Shown in pieces: positions 17,391-26,513 of a stretch of 64,000 nucleotides of DNA. Positions within the stretch are counted from its first letter, which is position 1. Every line of letters begins with the position of its first letter. The position numbers and the translations under genes were made by a program. This DNA comes from JAQBXX01 sp947085325. GTDB lineage: Bacteria > Pseudomonadota > Gammaproteobacteria > SURF-13. The stretch covers positions 47,844-111,843 of the forward strand of contig CAMTVY010000005.1 of the NCBI GenBank assembly GCA_947085325.1, in the 5' to 3' direction. The notes under the pieces are model-generated. The model did not search any database. It saw only the letters and a list, made by a program, of their open reading frames with translations, and was not told the origin of the DNA.

Positions 17391-17518
17391 GGCAATGCAA
17401 TCGCCGAATGCCCGGCCATGGGAGGCCGCGCAGGGGTTGGGTTGGAAAACTGAAGTTTTGCCAGGGATGGCAACAGTTTTTTCCGGTCATGAGTAGAGTT
17501 TTTTAACGTTTCCGTAAA

Positions 17519-17667
17519 TATACATAGCGTCCTAAATCTACTGCGCGTCTTTGATGCGGGTGCGTACGGTGCTCGGAATCCTCATGTACTGATATGTACA
17601 CTCCGGTTCCTGCGCTCCGCCACCCCCGCCTGAAAGCCGCTCGCTACGATTTATGTCGCTATGTATA
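17519..17667 (+). repeat. MITE-like intergenic inverted-repeat element 2
   Basis: A 149-base element with 20-base terminal inverted repeats at 17519-17538 and 17648-17667 that match at 17 of 20 positions; the outer 11 (TATACATAGCG / CGCTATGTATA) are perfect. The centre holds CATGTACTGATATGTACA, a palindrome, and GC-rich blocks. There is no ORF. The right end carries most of the TATAAT box used by yajQ. The other xerD-yajQ intergenic bases (17391-17518) show nothing else. Confidence 0.7.
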
Positions 17668-17669
17668 AT
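17664..17669 (+). promoter_or_regulatory. -10 box for yajQ inside the end of element 2
   Basis: A perfect TATAAT ends 7 bases before the yajQ ATG at 17677, the same spacing seen at thiD. No Shine-Dalgarno sequence lies between, so the transcript could be leaderless. Confidence 0.5.
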
Positions 17670-17676
17670 AGACGCT

Positions 17677-18159
17677 ATGCCATCATTCGACGTAGTCTCT
17701 GAAGTAGACATGCATGAGCTCGCCAATGCGCTTGACCAGTGCAATCGCGAGATCGGTACGCGCTTTGATTTCAAAGGCAGCGGCGCCAACGTCGAACAGG
17801 CGGAGGCGCTGCTCACGCTGCACGCGGACAACGAGTTCCAGATCAAGCAGATTACCGACATCCTGCACGGCAAGCTGGCCAAACGCGGCGTGGACATCGG
17901 CGTGCTCAAGGCCGACAAGATTGAAATCAGCGGCAGCAAGGCCTTGCAGAAAATCACCGTGCGTCAGGGCATCGAGAGTGATCTGGCCAAAAAGATAGTC
18001 AAACTGATAAAAGATTCAAAATTGAAGGTGCAGGCGGCCATCCAGGGCGAACAGGTGCGCGTGAGCGGGAAGAAGCGTGACGACCTGCAGGAGGTAATGG
18101 CGCTGTTGCGTGGCGCGCAGCTGGAGTTGCCGCTGCAATACATCAATTTTCGTGACTGA
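17677..18159 (+). CDS. yajQ: YajQ-family nucleotide-binding protein
   Basis: A 160-residue cytoplasmic protein with two ferredoxin-like folds. It starts MPSFDVVSEVDMHELANALDQ and contains TRFDFKGSGANVEQ, KLAKRGVDIGVLKADKIEISGSKALQKI and VRVSGKKRDDLQEVMALLR. Family members bind nucleotides, and some bind cyclic di-GMP. It has its own promoter, supplied by the adjacent repeat. Confidence 0.95.
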   Translation: MPSFDVVSEVDMHELANALDQCNREIGTRFDFKGSGANVEQAEALLTLHADNEFQIKQITDILHGKLAKRGVDIGVLKADKIEISGSKALQKITVRQGIESDLAKKIVKLIKDSKLKVQAAIQGEQVRVSGKKRDDLQEVMALLRGAQLELPLQYINFRD

Positions 18160-18185
18160 CGGACACTGACCGGGAAGAATATGGC

Positions 18186-18917
18186 GTGACACAGAAATCA
18201 ATAGGGGCAGGGCTGTTTGTCTGCATGTGGTTGGGGGTAACCGCGCCTGCAATGGCGGGGGAGGACACCACCAAACTCAAGGCCGCGCTGGCAACCCTGT
18301 TGCCGGGTGCGACACCGGACAGTATCAAGCCCGCTGCGATCCCGGGTATGTATGAGATCAGCTACGGCGCTACCGTGCTGTACATGACCCAGGATGGCCG
18401 CTATCTGTTGCGTGGCGATCTGATTGATGTCGAGCGCGGCGAGAACCTGACCGAAGTTAACCGGAACCGGGCCCGTCTCAAGATAGTCGGCGCCATTGAC
18501 GAGGGCAGCATGATTGTCTATGCACCCAGGAAAGTGAAGCATACGATTACGGTGTTTACCGACCCGGACTGCGCCTACTGCCGGAAGATGCACAGCGAAA
18601 TGCAGGAATACAACAAGCGGGGAATAAAAATACGCTACATGGCTTTCCCGCGTAGCGGTGTGGATACGCCATCGTATGAAAAATCGGTTTCCGTGTGGTG
18701 TGTCAAGGATCGTGCTGCGGCCATGACCCGGGCCAAGCGTGGCGACGAGATAGCGAAGAAAACCTGTGACGATCCGGTGCAGATGCACCTGCAGGCCGCC
18801 AGACAAATCGGTATTTCAGGTACGCCGACGCTTATCCTCGAAGACGGCAGCCTGATACCGGGCTACGTTCCGGCAGAGCGGTTGGCGGAGATTCTGGACG
18901 AACACGCCGGCGGTTAG
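18186..18917 (+). CDS. dsbC: Periplasmic disulfide isomerase DsbC
   Basis: A 243-residue exported thioredoxin-fold isomerase that reshuffles wrong disulfides. It has a signal peptide ending near APAMA (residue 24), an N-terminal dimerisation domain and the catalytic CAYC at residues 129-132 with the cis-Pro loop GISGTPTLIL. It starts at GTG. The TAG stop lies within the terminal repeat of a MITE-like element. Confidence 0.93.
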   Translation: MTQKSIGAGLFVCMWLGVTAPAMAGEDTTKLKAALATLLPGATPDSIKPAAIPGMYEISYGATVLYMTQDGRYLLRGDLIDVERGENLTEVNRNRARLKIVGAIDEGSMIVYAPRKVKHTITVFTDPDCAYCRKMHSEMQEYNKRGIKIRYMAFPRSGVDTPSYEKSVSVWCVKDRAAAMTRAKRGDEIAKKTCDDPVQMHLQAARQIGISGTPTLILEDGSLIPGYVPAERLAEILDEHAGG

Positions 18918-19073
18918 CAGGCTGTTGAAAGACAGCCTGCGTGCGGTGCAGGGATGCACCACTATTTTTCAAGCACGGTTTGTGTGTCTGAAAAACGGCG
19001 CAAAGCAAAAATCACATTTTTTGCTTTGCGGGTTGAAAAAGGCCATGGATGGCCTTTTTCAACATCCTGCTAA
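18914..19073 (+). repeat. MITE-like element 3 with internal hairpins
   Basis: A 160-base element bounded by 17-base inverted ends, TTAGCAGGCTGTTGAAA at 18914-18930 and TTTCAACATCCTGCTAA at 19057-19073 (16 of 17 paired). Inside are four perfect hairpins: 18918-18939, 18945-18960, 19000-19029 (12-base arms) and 19032-19063 (15-base arms, GTTGAAAAAGGCCAT). No ORF is supported. It separates convergent dsbC and aroF and may serve both as a terminator. Confidence 0.72.
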
Positions 19074-19125
19074 CGAACAACAACAAACAAAGTGGTGCGC
19101 GAGTTTTACTACGCCAAGGATGGGA

Positions 19126-20256
19126 TCAATCGGCGGGTTTTTTGGCGGCGGCGGCTTGCGCCAGGACGCGGCGCTGCTCGTAGGCCTCGCGCGCAATGCG
19201 CACGTCTTCCAGAAACCAGGGCAGTTCTTCCAGTGTGAGCGCCTGCGGTCCGTCCACCAGGGCCTTGTGCGGCGCCGGGTGAAAATCTATCAGTATCATA
19301 TTGGCCCCGGCAACGACGCCCTGTGCGGTCACATGCACAATGTCGAGTATGCCGTCCGGCGCGGTGTCACGGGTGCCCACGGAGTGGGACGGATCGATGC
19401 AGACCGGCATGCGGGTGAGACGCTTCACCACCGGCACATGCGCGAAGTCGACGAAATTGCGGTGCGGGTCGCCCGCGTTGGTCTTCATGCCGCGCAAGCC
19501 AAAGATCACGTTACGGTTGCCTTCGCTGGCAAGATATTCCGCCGCATTGAGTGACTCCTCCAGCGTAATGCCGAAGCCGCGCTTGAGCAGTACCGGGAAT
19601 TCGTGCTGCCGTCCGACCACCTTGAGCAGTTCGAAGTTCTGGGTGTTGCGCGTCCCGATCTGAAGCACGATGCCGGTGGGATTGCCGGTCTGGCGTAGCG
19701 CCGTGCGTATTTCTTCCACGTGCGATTCGTGCATCACTTCCATCGCAATGACCTTGATGCCGTATTTGCCCGCGAGCTCGAAGACATACGGCAGGCAGCT
19801 CTTGCCGTGGCCCTGGAAGGAGTAGGGATTGGTGCGCGGCTTGTAGGCGCCCATGCGGGTACAGACCTGGCCATGGTCGCGCAAGGCCTGCATCATCATT
19901 TCGACGTGTTCGGGCGTATCGACGGCGCACAGGCCGGCGAAAATGTTGAGGGTGTCCTGCCCGAAACGTACACCGTTATAGTCGAAATGGGTGTCGCGAT
20001 TGTCATCCTTGTGGCGGCCAAGGATGCGGTATTCCTCGGTCACCCGTACGGCGCGTTCGACACAGGGGAGGTTGTTCATGTCCTCCAGCCCGAGCGACAG
20101 CGTATTACCGATCAGATAAATCTCGGTGAGGGTACGCTGCGCGCCTACTTCGTCATGCACGCGTACCTTGATATCGGGGAGATTATCCAGATGCTTGATA
20201 AGCGTCTGGTAGTCAGTGCTGTTCTTGTCGGTGTCCGGCTTGAGTATCAGTATCAT
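19126..20256 (-). CDS. aroF: 3-deoxy-7-phosphoheptulonate synthase, type I-beta
   Basis: First step of the shikimate pathway: PEP plus erythrose-4-phosphate. Residues 1 to about 70 form a small ferredoxin-like regulatory domain (MILILKPDTDKNSTDYQ), which marks the I-beta type also found in Thermotoga. The barrel follows with YKPRTNPYSFQG, LLKRGFGITLEESLNAAEYL, CIDPSHSVGTRD and MILIDFHPAPHKALVDGPQAL. It is the last gene of a minus-strand series after rsmB. The symbol choice among aroF/G/H homologues is arbitrary. Confidence 0.9.
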   Translation of the reverse strand: MILILKPDTDKNSTDYQTLIKHLDNLPDIKVRVHDEVGAQRTLTEIYLIGNTLSLGLEDMNNLPCVERAVRVTEEYRILGRHKDDNRDTHFDYNGVRFGQDTLNIFAGLCAVDTPEHVEMMMQALRDHGQVCTRMGAYKPRTNPYSFQGHGKSCLPYVFELAGKYGIKVIAMEVMHESHVEEIRTALRQTGNPTGIVLQIGTRNTQNFELLKVVGRQHEFPVLLKRGFGITLEESLNAAEYLASEGNRNVIFGLRGMKTNAGDPHRNFVDFAHVPVVKRLTRMPVCIDPSHSVGTRDTAPDGILDIVHVTAQGVVAGANMILIDFHPAPHKALVDGPQALTLEELPWFLEDVRIAREAYEQRRVLAQAAAAKKPAD

Positions 20257-20333
20257 GATTGAATCTGCTTGTCGGTTACGGAAGTTCTGGACAGGTTAGG
20301 TCGGGCCTGCTGAAGCCGCGCATTATGGCACAA

Positions 20334-21599
20334 TCACACGCGGGGAGCACGTTCCAGGGCGACTGCGTAATAGGTGTCGGTAGGGTGGCGATGGCTGTAG
20401 AGGTGGAGGGCCGTAGCATCTTCCGGGAGGGTGATGGCTACCTGCTTGCGCGCCAGAATGGCGCCGACCGGCAGGCTGCTGAACTCGGGGTGAGAGGCCA
20501 GAAACCACTCGATGACCGCGCCGTTTTCTTCGTGCAGCGGGCTGCACGTGGCATACACCAGCCGCCCGCCCGGTTTGACCAGTTCGGCCGCCGCCGCCAG
20601 GATGCGGCGTTGCAGCGCGGTGATTTCTTCAAGCTTGTGCGCGCGCCATTTGATGTCCGGGTTGCGGCGCAGTGTGCCAAGTCCGGTGCACGGTGCGTCC
20701 ACCAGCACGCGGTCAATCTTGCCGCGCAGGCGTAGCACACGCGGGTCGCGCTCGTGCTCGATGACGACGCTGCGTACCGTGTCGAGGCCGGCGCGCCGCA
20801 GGCGGGGCTTTAGCTGGTCGAGCCGCTTGGCGGAGACGTCGAACGCATAGAGGGTGCCGGTGTTGTCCATCAGGGCGCCGAGATGCAGTGTCTTGCCGCC
20901 CGCGCCCGCACAGAAGTCCACCACCATTTCGCCCCGTCGCGGCTCCAGCAGCAGGGCGAGCAGTTGGCTGCCTTCATCCTGCACCTCGATCAGGCCTTCG
21001 CTGAAGGCGCGGGTCTTGAACAATGGACTGCGCGTCTGGCGGCGCAGCCCTACAGGTGAGAGTGTGGTGGGCTCGGCGGGGTAACCTTCCTGCGCCAATA
21101 CGGCAGCGGCTTCGTCAGGTTTTGCCTTGAGCGCGTTGACGCGCAGGTCTACCGGCGCGGGCTGGTTCAGTGCTGCTGCCAGCGCAAGGGTTTCCGCTTC
21201 GCCGAGTTGCGCCGCCAGCCGCTCATACAGCCAGTCGGGCAGATCCGCACGCACGGCAGCAGGCAGGGTGGAGACATCGGTTTCGCGGATACGCGCCACC
21301 AGTTCACGTACCCCGGGACGGCAGCCCGCCTGCTCCAGGGCGCGCGCGCTCCAGCCTTGCACGGCGGCAAGATAGGCGGCGACGTTGTCCTGTGCCGCAG
21401 GCGCGGGGCCAACAAAGTGTTCCAGCAGGCGTTTACGGCGCAGGCAGCCATAAACGGTCTCGGCGACAAAGCCCCGGTCGTTCACACCCATGTTGCGGTG
21501 TTTGCGGAAATACGCCTGCATCTGCTGGTCGGCGGGTGAGCGACCCTGCAGAATCAGCTCCAGCAGCTCGGCGGCACGCGCCAGCGGAAAATGTTTCAT
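20334..21599 (-). CDS. RsmB/NOP-family rRNA cytosine-C5 methyltransferase
   Basis: A 421-residue SAM-dependent RNA m5C methyltransferase. The N-terminal third is helical. The catalytic domain has VVDFCAGAGGKTLHLGALM (SAM site), the motif IV Cys in DAPCTGLGTLRRNPDIKWR and the motif VI Cys in VYATCSPLHEENG. These two Cys define the RsmB/NSUN class. It may be RsmB itself or a paralogue, since it is not in the usual fmt-def-rsmB context. It lies 15 bases after aguB. Confidence 0.9.
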   Translation of the reverse strand: MKHFPLARAAELLELILQGRSPADQQMQAYFRKHRNMGVNDRGFVAETVYGCLRRKRLLEHFVGPAPAAQDNVAAYLAAVQGWSARALEQAGCRPGVRELVARIRETDVSTLPAAVRADLPDWLYERLAAQLGEAETLALAAALNQPAPVDLRVNALKAKPDEAAAVLAQEGYPAEPTTLSPVGLRRQTRSPLFKTRAFSEGLIEVQDEGSQLLALLLEPRRGEMVVDFCAGAGGKTLHLGALMDNTGTLYAFDVSAKRLDQLKPRLRRAGLDTVRSVVIEHERDPRVLRLRGKIDRVLVDAPCTGLGTLRRNPDIKWRAHKLEEITALQRRILAAAAELVKPGGRLVYATCSPLHEENGAVIEWFLASHPEFSSLPVGAILARKQVAITLPEDATALHLYSHRHPTDTYYAVALERAPRV

Positions 21600-21614
21600 G
21601 CGGGAGGCGGGGCG

Positions 21615-22508
21615 CTAATCGCAGTAGCGCCGCGTCAAATCCTGATAGGCGTCGATGCGTCGGTCACGCAGGTAGGGCCAGATGCGCCTGACCTGCTCGT
21701 TGTGGGCGAGGTCAATTTCAGTGACCAGGGTAGCCGGTGTGTCTGCGGGGGCTTGCACCAGGATTTCGCCCTGCGGGCCTGCGGCAAAACTCGAGCCCCA
21801 GAAGCGGATGCCGGCGCCACGCCCGGATGGATCGGCCTCGAAGCCGGTGCGGTTGCATACCAGCACCGGCAGGCCGTTGGCGACGGCGTGCGCGCGCTGG
21901 ATGGTGATCCAGGCCTCGCGCTGGCGCGCCTGTTCTTGTGCGTCGTCGTTCGGATCCCAGCCGATGGCGGTCGGGTAGATGAGCAGGTCAGCGCCCCCGA
22001 GCGCCATGAGGCGTGCGGCCTCCGGATACCACTGATCCCAGCACACCAGCACGCCCAGCGTTCCGAGCGTGGTCTTGATGGGAGTGAAGCCGAGATCGCC
22101 CGGCGTGAAATAAAATTTTTCGTGGTAGCCCGGATCATCCGGGATGTGCATCTTGCGGTATTTGCCGGCGATGGTTCCGTCCCGCTCCAGCACGACAGCG
22201 GTGTTGTGGTAGACGCCCGCAGCCCGGCGCTCGAACAGCGAAGCAACAATGACCAGGCCCAGTTCGGCGGCGAGCTTGCCGATGGCCTCGGTGGCGGGGC
22301 CGGGGATGGCTTGTGCGAGATCAAAGTTGCGTGCGTCTTCGGTCTGGCAGAAGTAGGGCCCGAGATGCAGTTCCTGTAGTACCACCAGTTGCGCGCCCGC
22401 ACGGGCGGCCTCGCGCACCGCCTGCAGGCTGGCGGCGAGATTGGACTGTGTGTCAGAGACGCTGACCTGCTGCTGTACCAGCGCGACGGTGAGCCGTTTT
22501 GTTTGCAT
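21615..22508 (-). CDS. aguB: N-carbamoylputrescine amidase
   Basis: A nitrilase-superfamily enzyme of 297 residues that converts N-carbamoylputrescine to putrescine. The Glu-Lys-Cys triad is visible in VVLQELHLGPYFCQ, GKYRKMHIPDDPGYHEKFYFTPGD and VLVCWDQWYPEAARL. The adjacent aguA makes its substrate. The ATG at 22508 is preferred; an in-frame GTG stands two codons earlier. Confidence 0.95.
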   Translation of the reverse strand: MQTKRLTVALVQQQVSVSDTQSNLAASLQAVREAARAGAQLVVLQELHLGPYFCQTEDARNFDLAQAIPGPATEAIGKLAAELGLVIVASLFERRAAGVYHNTAVVLERDGTIAGKYRKMHIPDDPGYHEKFYFTPGDLGFTPIKTTLGTLGVLVCWDQWYPEAARLMALGGADLLIYPTAIGWDPNDDAQEQARQREAWITIQRAHAVANGLPVLVCNRTGFEADPSGRGAGIRFWGSSFAAGPQGEILVQAPADTPATLVTEIDLAHNEQVRRIWPYLRDRRIDAYQDLTRRYCD

Positions 22509-22517
22509 GGGCACAGT

Positions 22518-23567
22518 TTACAGCACAGCGGCGGGTATCTGCATGGTCACGCAATGCAGGCTGCCATATTGATGGATGAGTGGCAGACAGGGTATCGCGA
22601 TAATGCGGCGATCGGGGAAGCATAGCTGTAGCGCGGCCAGTGCCGCTGTATCTGCCGGGTCATCGTAGGTGGGGGCGAGCACGGCGCCATTGATGACAAG
22701 AAAGTTGGCATAGCTCGCAGGCAGGCGCATGCCATCTTCCCCATACTTTGCCTTGGGCCAGGGCAGGGCAACCAGTCGATAGGGCGCGCCGGACACAGTT
22801 CGCAGCGCACGCAGTTCCTGCGCCATGGCGTTGAGCTCCGTGTAATGCTCGTCATCGGGATCATCGCAGGCCACGTAACAGATCGTGTCCGTGGCGCAGA
22901 AGCGCGCCAGCGTGTCGATGTGGCTGTCGGTATCATCTCCGGCGAGATAGCCGTGCCGAAGCCACAGCACGCGGGTTACGCCCAGCCACTCGTGCAAGCG
23001 CGACTCGATCTGGCGGCGGCTAAGCGCAGGGTTGCGCTGTGGCGACAACAGGCAGCGCTCGGTGGTGAGCAGACTGCCCGCACCGTCTACTTCTATGCTG
23101 CCCCCCTCCAACACGAAATCCAGTGAGGTGATGGGCGTGGCGCCGAAGGCGCCTTGGGCATGCAGTCGGCGGGTCAGGGTGTTGTCCAGGCTGGCGTCGA
23201 ATTTCCCGCCCCAGCCATTGAAGGTGAAATCAAGCAGCTGCGGTGCGCCTTCTGCGATGAGCGTGAGGGGCCCGTGGTCGCGCACCCAGGTATCATTGGA
23301 GGGAGCGATATACAGGTCGATGTGGCCAGGGTCGATGCCGGCCTGGTGCAGCAGTGTTTGTATGTGTGTGCGATGCCCGGCGTCGTACGCGCTGATGATG
23401 AGGTGTTCGTGTTCAGCCGCAGCGTGTGCAATGGCAACAAACACCGGCTCGACTTGCTTAAGCCACGGACGCCAGTCGCTGTGGACATGCGGCCAGGTGA
23501 GCATGATCGCCTGTTGCGGTGACCATTCGGGGGGCAGGTGGGTGTTTGGATGGTTTTTATGTTGCAT
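22518..23567 (-). CDS. aguA: Agmatine deiminase
   Basis: Converts agmatine to N-carbamoylputrescine and ammonia. It has 349 residues of the peptidylarginine-deiminase fold. Active-site regions are NDTWVRDHGP, FVLEGGSIEVDG, GDDTDSHIDTLARF and the terminal catalytic Cys in GSLHCVTMQIP. It is the first gene of the minus-strand group aguA-aguB-rsmB-aroF. Together with aguB it makes putrescine from arginine-derived agmatine. Confidence 0.96.
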   Translation of the reverse strand: MQHKNHPNTHLPPEWSPQQAIMLTWPHVHSDWRPWLKQVEPVFVAIAHAAAEHEHLIISAYDAGHRTHIQTLLHQAGIDPGHIDLYIAPSNDTWVRDHGPLTLIAEGAPQLLDFTFNGWGGKFDASLDNTLTRRLHAQGAFGATPITSLDFVLEGGSIEVDGAGSLLTTERCLLSPQRNPALSRRQIESRLHEWLGVTRVLWLRHGYLAGDDTDSHIDTLARFCATDTICYVACDDPDDEHYTELNAMAQELRALRTVSGAPYRLVALPWPKAKYGEDGMRLPASYANFLVINGAVLAPTYDDPADTAALAALQLCFPDRRIIAIPCLPLIHQYGSLHCVTMQIPAAVL

Positions 23568-23898
23568 ATTTAACTTTAATATAGTTTCATATATTGTTGT
23601 TAGTAAGTGTATTTTTTATTACTAAAAAATTTTTATGAGGATCCGCTTCGTCGCTGATCCATTGTCTCATTTAGCGTGCACTACTTACACTGGGATATAC
23701 AACGGTTCTTTTCCCGGTGATCCAGTGTATCTTCACGCTGAGCGACAGTTTCTGATTGCCCGATACATGGCTGGATTTTCCAGGGTTGTTTCAGATTGGG
23801 CGCGCCCAGTTTTATTGCGGGGCTCAAACAGCAGGGGTAGCCTGTCTCGGCACCCGCTGAGGCGCATTTTTTTTATGAATATGTTTTAATGTAGTCTC
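23568..23898. other. AT-rich intergenic region between aguA and lolC
   Basis: This 331-base divergent spacer is much richer in A and T than its surroundings, above all at 23568-23640. It should carry both promoters. An imperfect inverted repeat TACACTGGGAT...ATCCAGTGTA spans about 23686-23730. TTTTAAT lies about 12 bases before lolC. The open frame at 23635-23889 has no family features and is not accepted as a gene. Confidence 0.5.
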
Positions 23899-25146
23899 AT
23901 GTTCAGGCCGCTGGAACTCTTCGTAGGACTGCGCTATACGCGCGCCAAGCGCCGTAATCACTTCATCTCGTTTATTTCACTGACGTCTATCCTCGGTATC
24001 GCGCTGGGCGTCGCGGCACTGATCACCGTGCTTTCGGTAATGAATGGCTTCCAGCGTGAGATACGCGAGGGGATTCTGGGCATGACCGCGCATGCCACAC
24101 TCACCGGTGTTGATGGCACGCTCAGCGACTGGCGCGTGCTGGAAAATCAGGTCTTGCAGCATCCGCGTATTCAGGGCATGGCGCCCTATATCGAGGCGCA
24201 AGGCATGCTGACCAACGCGCAGGTGGTAAGTGGCGTGCTGATACGGGGCATCCTGCCGCAAGAAGAGCCCAAGGTCTCCTACATCGACCGGAAAATGGTG
24301 GCCGGGCAACTGGCCGATCTTGCGCCGGGGTCATTTGATATCGTGCTGGGGCAAGCACTGGCACGTTATCTGGGTGTGGAAGTAGGCGACAAGGTCACAC
24401 TGGTGACGCCGCAGGCGATGGTGACGCCTGTGGGTGTATTGCCGCGCCTGAAGCGCTTCACGGTAATAGGCATATTTCACGTCGGCAACAATGAATATGA
24501 CGGTAACCTGGCCTTGGTGCACATGGAGGATGCTGCGCGCCTGTTCCAGATAGAAGGCAAAGTGACGGGTGTGCGCCTCAAGCTGGATGACCTGTTTTTG
24601 GCACCGACAGTGGTGCGTGACCTCATGCAGATATTGCCGGCGCAGTACATGGGCACAGACTGGACGCGTCAGCATGTCAGTTTTTTCCGGGCGGTAGCAC
24701 TGGAAAAGCGCATCATGTTCATTATCCTCACGCTGATTGTCGCGGTCGCAGCATTCAATATTGTTTCTACCATGGTCATGGTAGTCACTGACAAGCAGGC
24801 TGATATTGCGATTCTGCGTACACTCGGCGCCACACCGGCGAGCATACTTGCCATTTTCACGGTACAGGGGCTGGTAATAGGGATCATGGGCACCCTGCTG
24901 GGCGCGGTAAGCGGAGTAGCGCTGGCGCTCAATGTCGAGACCCTGGTGCCGTGGATCGAGCATACCTTCGGTGTGCAATTTCTGTCGGCGGAGGTGTATC
25001 TGATCAGCGAGGTGCCGTCTGACATGCACTGGAGCGATGTCATCAGCATCAGTGCGGTAGCCTTCGTGCTGAGCCTGCTCGCAACCCTCTATCCGGCGTG
25101 GCGGGCCGCCCGTTGCCAGCCAGCGGAGGCCCTGCGCTATGAGTAA
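23899..25146 (+). CDS. lolC: Lipoprotein-releasing system membrane protein LolC/LolE
   Basis: The permease of the ABC complex that releases outer-membrane lipoproteins from the inner membrane to LolA. It has 415 residues: an N-terminal helix after LFVGLRYTRAKRRNHFISFISLTSILGIALGVA, a large periplasmic MacB-like domain, and three C-terminal helices with the FtsX signature (TDKQADIAILRTLGATPASI). It overlaps lolD by 8 bases. Only one permease gene is present here, so it may be a LolF-type subunit that serves as both halves. Confidence 0.93.
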   Translation: MFRPLELFVGLRYTRAKRRNHFISFISLTSILGIALGVAALITVLSVMNGFQREIREGILGMTAHATLTGVDGTLSDWRVLENQVLQHPRIQGMAPYIEAQGMLTNAQVVSGVLIRGILPQEEPKVSYIDRKMVAGQLADLAPGSFDIVLGQALARYLGVEVGDKVTLVTPQAMVTPVGVLPRLKRFTVIGIFHVGNNEYDGNLALVHMEDAARLFQIEGKVTGVRLKLDDLFLAPTVVRDLMQILPAQYMGTDWTRQHVSFFRAVALEKRIMFIILTLIVAVAAFNIVSTMVMVVTDKQADIAILRTLGATPASILAIFTVQGLVIGIMGTLLGAVSGVALALNVETLVPWIEHTFGVQFLSAEVYLISEVPSDMHWSDVISISAVAFVLSLLATLYPAWRAARCQPAEALRYE

Positions 25147-25828
25147 TACTCCGGTGTTGGAGTGCCGTGGGCTGGTGAAGACCTTTAGCGAGGGTGGTTT
25201 GTACACGGAGGTATTGAAAGGCGTGAATCTTTCCGTCGCGGCCGGCGAGAGTGTGGCCATCATAGGCACATCGGGCTCGGGTAAGAGTACGCTGTTGCAT
25301 CTGCTGGGTGGCCTGGATGTGCCTACAGCGGGGGAGGTGTGGGTGCAGGGACGCAGCATGGCAGCATCCAGCGATGCCGAGCGCGGACGGTTGCGTAATC
25401 GCGCACTGGGCTTTGTGTACCAGTTCCATCACCTGTTGCCTGAATTTACTGCGCTGGAAAATGTGAGTATGCCGCTGTTGATCCGGGGTCTTGCGCCGCG
25501 TGAGGCGGAAACAAAGGCGCGTGCACTGCTGGAAAAGGTCGGACTGGCGATGCGCCTGGAGCACCGGCCAGGCGAGCTGTCCGGCGGCGAGCGCCAGCGG
25601 GCGGCTGTGGCGCGGGCGCTGGTAACCTCGCCACAGTGCGTACTGGCGGACGAGCCCACAGGCAATCTTGACCGGCGCAATGCCGGGCAGGTGTACGAAC
25701 TGATGCTGGAGATCAATGCGGCATTGCACACCAGCCTTGTGGTGGTGACGCACGATCCGGCACTGGCTGCACGCATGCAGCGGGTGCTTACCCTGAGCGA
25801 TGGCGTATTGCAGGATGTGGTACAGTAA
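25139..25828 (+). CDS. lolD: Lipoprotein-releasing ABC transporter ATP-binding protein
   Basis: The 229-residue ATPase partner of LolC. Walker A is IIGTSGSGKSTLLHLLGG, the signature is LSGGERQRAAVARALV, Walker B is VLADEPTGNLD, and the H loop is VVTHD. The frame starts at the ATG within the end of lolC. Confidence 0.95.
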   Translation: MSNTPVLECRGLVKTFSEGGLYTEVLKGVNLSVAAGESVAIIGTSGSGKSTLLHLLGGLDVPTAGEVWVQGRSMAASSDAERGRLRNRALGFVYQFHHLLPEFTALENVSMPLLIRGLAPREAETKARALLEKVGLAMRLEHRPGELSGGERQRAAVARALVTSPQCVLADEPTGNLDRRNAGQVYELMLEINAALHTSLVVVTHDPALAARMQRVLTLSDGVLQDVVQ

Positions 25829-25843
25829 CCATGCTCAGCATGG
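25829..25843 (+). terminator. Short perfect hairpin after lolD
   Basis: CCATGCT and AGCATGG pair perfectly around one unpaired base, directly after the lolD stop. There is no U tract and the loop is too tight for a normal RNA hairpin, so any terminator role is weak. Confidence 0.25.
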
Positions 25844-25889
25844 GGCTGGGCAGCGCGACGCAGATTGGACTCATGACAGGTAGACGGAC

Positions 25890-26513
25890 GTGTTAGAAAT
25901 CATCAAGGCAGGCGGCTGGCTGATGTGGCCGATATTGTTGTGCTCTGCCGCTGCCACCGCCATCATTATCGAGCGTTTCTGGGCCTTGCAGACAAGGCAT
26001 GTCGCACCGGATCAATTGCTGGCGCAAATCTGGCATTGGGCCAAAAGTAACCAGATCAACGCGGTCCAGATCGACAATCTGCGCAAGAGTTCTCCGCTGG
26101 GCTGCATATTGGCTGCTGGCCTGGTCAATGTGCAGCACAGCCGTGAAGTCATGCGCGAGAGCATCGAGGAAACCGGGCGGCATGTGGTGCATGAGATGGA
26201 GCGCTTTCTGAATGCGCTCGGCACCATCGCATCAGTGACACCGCTGCTGGGTCTGCTGGGTACGGTTTTTGGCATGATTGAGGTATTCAACTCCATCAAT
26301 GTGCATGGTGTCGGCAATCCATCGGAAATGGCAGGCGGTATCGCCAAGGCGCTGATTACCACGGCGGCGGGCCTGTGCGTGGGCATCCCAAGCCTGATGT
26401 TTTACCGTTACTTTCGCGGGCGCATTGACCAGCTGGTGGTGACGATGGAGCAACAGGCCATCAAGATGGTGGAGGTGTTGCACGGCGACCGCGAGCATGA
26501 GGCGCGCCCATGA
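25890..26513 (+). CDS. exbB: MotA/TolQ/ExbB-family proton-channel protein
   Basis: A 207-residue inner-membrane protein that with ExbD uses the proton gradient to energise TonB-type systems. It has three membrane helices: residues about 8-28, and two more in the conserved block TIASVTPLLGLLGTVFGMIEVF and GGIAKALITTAAGLCVGIPSLMFYRYF. It starts at GTG and its end overlaps exbD as ATGA. Placement before msbA-lpxK is common in gammaproteobacteria; TolQ is the alternative. Confidence 0.92.
   Translation: MLEIIKAGGWLMWPILLCSAAATAIIIERFWALQTRHVAPDQLLAQIWHWAKSNQINAVQIDNLRKSSPLGCILAAGLVNVQHSREVMRESIEETGRHVVHEMERFLNALGTIASVTPLLGLLGTVFGMIEVFNSINVHGVGNPSEMAGGIAKALITTAAGLCVGIPSLMFYRYFRGRIDQLVVTMEQQAIKMVEVLHGDREHEARP

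Noticed and set aside
23635..23889. 84-residue frame in the aguA-lolC spacer
   Set aside because: No ribosome site, no family features and composition of non-coding DNA.
24331..25359. 342-residue frame antisense to lolC
   Set aside because: Shadow frame with no family pattern. The lolC/lolD reading is clear.
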